A DNA stretch of 10,784 nucleotides from positions 6,171 to 16,954 of the forward strand of contig QHPZ01000080.1 of assembly GCA_003219225.1 (NCBI GenBank), given 5' to 3'. The stretch is from Verrucomicrobiota bacterium (GTDB lineage Bacteria > Verrucomicrobiota > Verrucomicrobiia > Chthoniobacterales > UBA10450). Position numbers and translations under genes: made by a program. The notes beneath the pieces are model-generated. The model was not told the origin of the DNA. It saw only the letters and a program-made list of their open reading frames with translations, and did no database searches. Positions within the stretch are counted from its first letter, which is position 1. Each line of letters starts with the position of its first letter. Below are positions 7,276 to 10,784 of the stretch, piece after piece.

Positions 7276-7922
7276 GGCGTGGGCGAAGGCGTTGCGGAGG
7301 GACTGGCCTGCCCTGGCGGCGGCTGGCGAATCTCGGTCCGACTCGGTCCATGCGTGTTGAGCTCGCCCTTTTGGTTGATGATCATGACCGTGTCGGGGCT
7401 GGTCGCCACGTGCGTGTTAATTCCTTCCTGGACGCGCGGGGTTCCCTGCAACTCGACATCGCCACTCGCGGCGAAGTAAGTCGCTTTGTCGGAGCGACCG
7501 ACCGAGCGCGAGGGTGGCCCGCCATTGGGATCGGGTCGGTCCCGCACCACCGCCACGTTGCCTTCAGCAATCGCCTTTTCGAGCCCCTGCTTTTCGCCTT
7601 TGCTGATGTAAACGGTCAACTTCTCCGATTGCAGATTGAAGCGCGGATCAGTCACTTTTACGCGTCCGCTGAAAATGCCCATGTTTTTGTTGGAATCAAA
7701 AAACGCTTCGTCGGCGTAAATCTCGGTCGTGGTCGGCTCGTTCGACACGGTCTTGTCGTTGGGCTGGAGTGGGTTGGTGCCGGCGGATTTGCTTTTGTCT
7801 TTCGCGGTCTTGTCTGTCGCCGCTGCGGCCACCGCTGGCGACGGCGCGGCCGCCGCCTGCGCATGCAGCTGAGCCGCCACCAGTGCGAAAATGAGCAGAA
7901 CCAACCCGGCCGGCTTTTTCAT
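7272..7922 (-). CDS. lptA: Periplasmic LPS-transport protein LptA (OstA-like)
   Basis: The 216-residue protein begins with a signal peptide (MKKPAGLVLLIFALVAAQLHA), probably cut after about residue 21. An Ala/Lys/Ser-rich linker follows to about residue 60. The OstA/LptA beta-jellyroll region begins at TEIYADEAFFDSNKNMGIF and continues with FSGRVKVTDPRFNLQSEKLTV, EKAIAEGNVAVV, and SDKATYFAASGDVELQGTP. In the family these strands form the periplasmic bridge for LPS. The C-terminal 25 residues are Pro/Ser/Thr-rich and unlike E. coli LptA. The gene is linked to lptC and lptB by ATGA overlaps on both sides. Assignment rests on the OstA pattern, signal peptide and position next to lptB. Confidence 0.9.
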   Translation of the reverse strand: MKKPAGLVLLIFALVAAQLHAQAAAAPSPAVAAAATDKTAKDKSKSAGTNPLQPNDKTVSNEPTTTEIYADEAFFDSNKNMGIFSGRVKVTDPRFNLQSEKLTVYISKGEKQGLEKAIAEGNVAVVRDRPDPNGGPPSRSVGRSDKATYFAASGDVELQGTPRVQEGINTHVATSPDTVMIINQKGELNTHGPSRTEIRQPPPGQASPSATPSPTP

Positions 7923-8473
7923 TGTTCGCCTTTTTGGATGAGTTGGGACTGGGATGAGACCACCATTTTGACGTTGCCAATCAAACGGCTGGTCCGGTGT
8001 TCGGTGTCGAACTCGACCGAATCGCCTTCGATGTTGAAATCTGCGCGCTTGATCACTGTGCGCTCGCGCGAGCTCAGAATGCGCGTATTCAAGTCGAGCA
8101 CGCCGGTGTGCATGGCGACTTTCAGATCGAGCTGATTCTCCGGCGTGTAAGTCACAATCTCCAGGTCCTCAAACCCGACATGGCCCTCGTCGATCCGGCG
8201 CGCCGTTTTGGCGGCGAATTTTCCAATCAAATGACCGTCGGCCGCGAAATCCGGCAGGACCAGGCCTTTGGCTTCATGTCCAACCGGCAGCGGAATGTTG
8301 GTCAGACTTTGCCCCGGAGAAGGTGTCCCGCGTGGCCGCACGAACTTGCCTTTCTTGCTGCCTTTGGTCTGAGCAAAAACCGTCATCATCGATAGCAAGA
8401 TCGACAAAAGCAAGGTCGAGAGCGAACGCAGCCGGCTCCGATTGATCGAGCGGCCGCTACGAGACGGCAGCAT
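7919..8473 (-). CDS. lptC: LptC-like inner-membrane LPS export protein
   Basis: The 184-residue protein has a basic N-terminus and one TM/signal-anchor segment (about 15-34, LRSLSTLLLSILLSMMTVFA), followed by a linker and an LptC-type beta domain: GLVLPDFAADGHLIGKFAAKTARRIDEGHVGFEDLEIVTY, then MHTGVLDLNTRILSSRERTVI and SVEFDTEHRTSRLIGNVKMVV. In the family, this periplasmic domain passes LPS from LptBFG to LptA. Sequence similarity by eye is loose, so the name also depends on position between kdsA and lptA. The ATG (8473) lies inside the last 17 bases of kdsA, and the stop overlaps the lptA start (ATGA). Confidence 0.85.
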   Translation of the reverse strand: MLPSRSGRSINRSRLRSLSTLLLSILLSMMTVFAQTKGSKKGKFVRPRGTPSPGQSLTNIPLPVGHEAKGLVLPDFAADGHLIGKFAAKTARRIDEGHVGFEDLEIVTYTPENQLDLKVAMHTGVLDLNTRILSSRERTVIKRADFNIEGDSVEFDTEHRTSRLIGNVKMVVSSQSQLIQKGEQ

Positions 8474-9269
8474 GAATAGCTTTTAACATGCGCAGGGTCG
8501 TGGGCAAATTTTTTAGGGGAAGCTGGTTCGCCGCATCGGAGAGCGCGCGCGCCGGATTTTCGTGCACCTCCATGAAGATCCCATCGCAGCCGGCTGCCAT
8601 CGCCGCGCGCGCGAGCACCGGCGCGAGCGCTCCGTCGCCGGCCGTTTTGTCCCCTGCTCCGCCGGGCCGCTGCACCGAGTGGGTCGCGTCGAAAATGACG
8701 CGATAACCAGCCTCGCGCATCCAGTAAAGCGAGCGCATGTCGGCGACCAGATTGTTATAGCCGAAGGTTGTGCCGCGTTCGGTGAAGCAAAACTGGTCGT
8801 TACCAAATTCACTCAATTTTTCGGCAATGTTCTTTACGTCCCACGGCGCGAGAAACTGACCTTTCTTCACGTTAATCGCGCGACCAGTCTCCGCCGCAGC
8901 GCGAAGCAAATCGGTTTGCCGGCAGAGAAATGCCGGGATCTGCAACATGTCGATGTTCTTTCCCGCCAGCTCGGCTTCAGCCGGCGAATGCACGTCGGTC
9001 GTGACCGAAATCTTTAAGTCGCGGCCGATTGCCGCCAAAATCTCGCATCCTTCGCGAGCGCCGATTCCGCGAAAGGAGCGCACGGAGGTGCGGTTGGCTT
9101 TGTCGTAGGACGCTTTGAAAATCAGACCGACATCTTCCGCCGCGCAGATCTCCGCGATCTTTCCTGCCATTCGCCGGACAAACTTCTCCGATTCGATCAC
9201 GCACGGCCCAAGAATGAACACGGGCCGTTTGCCGCCAATCGTGACGTTCCCAACACGCAACGCCTTCAC
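8457..9269 (-). CDS. kdsA: 3-deoxy-8-phosphooctulonate synthase (KDO-8-phosphate synthase)
   Basis: KdsA condenses phosphoenolpyruvate with arabinose-5-phosphate to KDO-8-phosphate, precursor of the LPS inner core. I place the start at GTG 9269 (V-KALRVGNVTIGGKRPVF), giving 270 residues; a longer frame from TTG 9311 would add 14 residues coded by a repeat and is unlikely. Motifs: GPCVIES (21-27), FKASYDKANRTSVRSFRG, PAFLCRQTDLL, KKGQFLAPWDVKN, FTERGTTFGYNNLV, FDATHSVQRPGG, MEVHENP and ALSDAANQLPL. C23 in GPCVIES is the position that is Cys in metal-dependent KdsA and Asn in the metal-independent E. coli enzyme; His, Glu and Asp of the other motifs could complete the metal site. The gene overlaps lptC by 17 bases. 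Confidence 0.95.
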   Translation of the reverse strand: MKALRVGNVTIGGKRPVFILGPCVIESEKFVRRMAGKIAEICAAEDVGLIFKASYDKANRTSVRSFRGIGAREGCEILAAIGRDLKISVTTDVHSPAEAELAGKNIDMLQIPAFLCRQTDLLRAAAETGRAINVKKGQFLAPWDVKNIAEKLSEFGNDQFCFTERGTTFGYNNLVADMRSLYWMREAGYRVIFDATHSVQRPGGAGDKTAGDGALAPVLARAAMAAGCDGIFMEVHENPARALSDAANQLPLKNLPTTLRMLKAIHAAVS

Positions 9270-9280
9270 TGAAAAGAATG

Positions 9281-9349
9281 AATCAGGAAAGCAGGAAAAA
9301 AGGAAAAACAATTCATCCGCTCTTTTCCTGCTTTCCTGCCTTCCTGATT
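9281..9349. repeat. 27-bp inverted repeat at the ywaF-like/kdsA junction
   Basis: The left arm (9281-9307) and right arm (9323-9349) match at 24 of 27 positions as inverted sequences, beginning AATCAGGAA and ending TTCCTGATT, with 15 bases between. Arms consist of repeated purine-rich AGGAAAGC-like units. The right arm encodes the last residues of the upstream membrane protein, and the left arm is 11 bases before the chosen kdsA start. The long stem would form in minus-strand RNA between the two genes. It lacks a terminal U-run typical of intrinsic termination, although partial termination or mRNA stabilisation is possible. Confidence 0.85.
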
Positions 9350-10056
9350 AGTTTTCGCTCGGCAAGGTCGACAATGCCAAAGGGCGCGTAGAGCACGAGA
9401 AAGAAAAGCAGCGCCACGCCGTGCATTTGCAGAAGGTAAAGCGGCCGTGAGTCGGAAAGAAAATTCAGAATCGAGAACGCCTCCGGTTTGTGGAGGAGGA
9501 AACCGTAGTTATAGCCGGTCAATTCGTCCGCGATCATCGTGACGAGGAAATACAGCTCCGACCACAGCCATACGCGCACGATGGACATCGGCTCAGGCCG
9601 GTAGCGCCGCGTCAGCATCAGGAAAACGACACCGATGATGATGCCGCAGTGCGAGATGAAAAAGCTGAAGAAGCGGAAATCGGGAAAACCGAAATGGAGA
9701 TTGGGGGTGAGCACGGCCTGAACCGTGCCGCCGATTCCCCAAAAATACGCGACCTCGAACCACCGCTGCCGCCCAGTCAACATCGCGACGATGACAACGA
9801 CCATGCCCCAGTCGCAAAGCTGCAGAGGCAACAATTGTTGCCAGCTCACCGCACCGCCGCGATAGCGCACAAAGATCAAATAAGTCGCGTAATTCACCAC
9901 GAGCAATCCGGACAGCGTCACCACAAGCACGCGCTCGGCGCGCTGCGATTTGCTCCGGCGCACAAGCGCAAACAGCGCGAATGGCAGCACCGCAGTCAGG
10001 AAAATGACCAAAAGATGCGGCGAACCGTAGGCGTGAAACTCAGGCGCGGCTGTCAT
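9313..10056 (-). CDS. YwaF/TIGR02206-type (TMEM164-like) multi-pass membrane protein
   Basis: The protein has 247 residues from the ATG at 10056; a longer frame from 10116 would add 20 residues coded by a hairpin repeat and is rejected. Seven TM segments are seen, beginning about residues 13-32, 43-62, 75-94, 99-118, 129-150, 158-178 and 215-240. Hallmarks are FHAYGSPH near the N-terminus, LPLQLCDWG (C81) and FFISHCGII (H136). These match the YwaF/TIGR02206 family, related to eukaryotic TMEM164, for which a Cys-dependent acyltransferase activity has been proposed; whether bacterial members have it is inference. The final residues (IRKAGKQEKSG) come from an inverted repeat. kdsA follows after 43 bases, so co-transcription with the LPS genes is possible. 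Confidence 0.85.
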   Translation of the reverse strand: MTAAPEFHAYGSPHLLVIFLTAVLPFALFALVRRSKSQRAERVLVVTLSGLLVVNYATYLIFVRYRGGAVSWQQLLPLQLCDWGMVVVIVAMLTGRQRWFEVAYFWGIGGTVQAVLTPNLHFGFPDFRFFSFFISHCGIIIGVVFLMLTRRYRPEPMSIVRVWLWSELYFLVTMIADELTGYNYGFLLHKPEAFSILNFLSDSRPLYLLQMHGVALLFFLVLYAPFGIVDLAERKLIRKAGKQEKSG

Positions 10057-10063
10057 CGCGATG

Positions 10064-10131
10064 GTTGTAGCGGCGGTTGTGTCAACCGCCGAACGAATAA
10101 TAAAGGCGCCTGGCACAAGCGCCTCTACAAC
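10064..10131. repeat. Double-hairpin element with 7-bp terminal inverted repeats
   Basis: Ends are GTTGTAG (10064-10070) and CTACAAC (10125-10131), exact inverted repeats. Inside are two hairpins with 3-base loops: GGCGGTTG-TGT-CAACCGCC (10072-10090, perfect 8-bp stem) and a 9-bp stem with one mismatch around loop GCA (10104-10124, AGGCGCCTG/CAAGCGCCT). The whole can form a three-way junction. It lies just upstream of the ywaF-like start. It is not a tRNA: there is no third arm or conserved T-loop. Confidence 0.8.
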
Positions 10132-10150
10132 TCAAGCGCAAGATCGAAAT

Positions 10151-10204
10151 GGTGGATCGCGCTGCGATGTGTCGCCGCGGACGGCGCAGCGCGTCGTCCC
10201 TACC
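10151..10204. repeat. Second double-hairpin element, overlapping the usp stop codon
   Basis: Two hairpins with 3-base loops lie in series: ATCGC-GCT-GCGAT (10156-10168) and a 9-bp stem with one G-T pair, GGACGGCGC-AGC-GCGTCGTCC (10179-10199). The ends GGTGG and CCTACC are only partly complementary. The usp TAG stop (10200-10202) is in the terminal CCTACC. Layout resembles the neighbouring element at 10064-10131 but the sequence differs. The 68-base stretch between that element and usp holds nothing else. Confidence 0.65.
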
Positions 10205-10784
10205 GGATCAGCCACAGATTGCACGGGATCACATCGGTGAGCCACGCGATGTTATTTGGGAGCTCACCATCAATCGAAGGCGGCCCCGGCACGACGAGCA
10301 AATCGGCGCCGATTGAGTGCACAAAATCGGCGACAGCGAACCCAGTGTTGCCCCGGATGCAACGTGTCTCCACCGGAACGTCGGTCGGGCCGGCGGCAAG
10401 GACGAATTTCTCCAAAGCCGCCTCGTCGTCGCCAGCCGCCTCCGAGTCTTCGCGCTCGCCTTTGGCTTTGGCACGCGCCTCATCGAAGGCCGTGATCAGA
10501 CGAACGACGTAAAGGCGCTCACTCGCTTCCGGGGCCGCCAAGTGCAGCGTCTGCTTGAAGGCGTCGAGTGCATTGGGCGAATGATCGGCCATGAACACGA
10601 TATTCCGCAGGGGTTTGGGCTGTGTCTCGGGATGCGTGAAGAGCATGACCGAGCAACTTGCTTCCCGAACCAAGCGGCGCGCGACGTTGCCGAGAAACGG
10701 GTGCAGAACGAGTGGTTTTTCGAGCGCGCCGGCAACGATCATGTCGATCTTGTGCTCGCGCAATGCGCGCAGAATCGCATCGGC
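10200..10784 (-). CDS. Tandem universal stress protein, N-terminus beyond the window
   Basis: The frame is open from the window edge (first codon at 10784) to TAG 10202-10200, giving 194 residues without the true start. The first about 50 residues (KIDMIVAGALEKPLVLHPFLGN, then VARRLVREASCSVMLF) are the end of one Usp domain. A second Usp domain starts at PLRNIVFMADHSPNALDAF and ends with GFAVADFVHSIGADLLVVPG and DVIPCNLWLIR. The ATP-loop pattern G-x2-G-x9-G-S/T of UspA is not clearly kept in either part, so nucleotide binding is uncertain. An acidic insert (about ERED-SEAAGDDEAALEK) lies mid-domain. Such tandem Usp proteins act in cytoplasmic stress response or as C-terminal parts of cation/proton antiporters; the missing N-terminus prevents a choice. 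Confidence 0.82.
   Translation of the reverse strand, partial: ADAILRALREHKIDMIVAGALEKPLVLHPFLGNVARRLVREASCSVMLFTHPETQPKPLRNIVFMADHSPNALDAFKQTLHLAAPEASERLYVVRLITAFDEARAKAKGEREDSEAAGDDEAALEKFVLAAGPTDVPVETRCIRGNTGFAVADFVHSIGADLLVVPGPPSIDGELPNNIAWLTDVIPCNLWLIR

Noticed and set aside
9270..9311. Upstream TTG start for kdsA
   Set aside because: It would add 14 residues coded by the inverted repeat (FFLFSCFPDSFFS), unlike any KdsA N-terminus; GTG 9269 fits better.
9281..9349. Intrinsic terminator after the ywaF-like gene
   Set aside because: The stem is AG/CT-rich with no GC-rich short hairpin followed by a U-run in the minus-strand RNA, so it is called only a repeat.
10057..10116. Upstream ATG-like start for the ywaF-like gene
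   Set aside because: The extra 20 residues are coded by the double-hairpin repeat; the family begins near the ATG at 10056.
10064..10131. Possible tRNA: 68 bases, 7-bp closing stem and internal hairpins
   Set aside because: Only two internal arms exist, there is no GTTCGA-type T-loop or anticodon arm of normal geometry, and loops have 3 bases.
9490..10512. 340-codon plus-strand open frame
   Set aside because: It crosses the antisense of the ywaF-like gene, two repeats and usp, with no domain pattern; it is a shadow frame.

Overview
The window looks like a chromosomal segment of a Gram-negative bacterium. It carries the KDO/LPS-supply genes kdsA and lptC-lptA-lptB, plus housekeeping genes. 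High GC, several TTG/GTG starts, weak Shine-Dalgarno sites and many short palindromic or tandem elements between genes suggest a soil-type Verrucomicrobiota (Chthoniobacterales-like). That taxon is an inference from gene style and order; no marker gene is present to prove it.

Nearly everything is coded on the minus strand, so transcription runs from high to low coordinates. From the right edge the order is: a truncated tandem universal stress protein (10200-10784); two adjacent double-hairpin repeats; a 7-TM YwaF/TMEM164-like membrane protein; kdsA, lptC, lptA and lptB with overlapping ends; aroE; a CHASE2-domain membrane protein without an output domain; an M19 dipeptidase; then, after one plus-strand gene, a beta-CASP metallo-beta-lactamase nuclease, exonuclease III (xth), and the N-terminus of a DCC (DUF393) protein running off the left edge. 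The only plus-strand gene (2798-3162) encodes a small three-TM protein broken by a single-base frameshift.

The core is the kdsA-lptCAB cluster. KdsA makes KDO-8-phosphate, the precursor of the inner-core sugar of LPS, and LptB/LptC/LptA are the ATPase, the membrane-anchored periplasmic subunit and the periplasmic bridge that carry LPS to the outer membrane. The genes overlap by 17, 4 and 4 bases, which suggests translational coupling. aroE follows after a 40-base gap and may be co-transcribed.

The least ordinary feature is the collection of small repeats at gene borders: two interleaved short repeats (428-463), a 60-bp palindrome overlapping the xth stop codon (473-532) with a 32-base half copy between lptB and aroE (6448-6479), a heptad tandem repeat (5476-5516), a 27-bp inverted repeat that supplies the tail of the ywaF-like gene (9281-9349), and two double-hairpin elements (10064-10131, 10151-10204). 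They look like several families of REP/MITE-like elements. I see no CRISPR array, tRNA, rRNA, transposase or phage gene. No defence system or other clearly new multi-gene system is visible.
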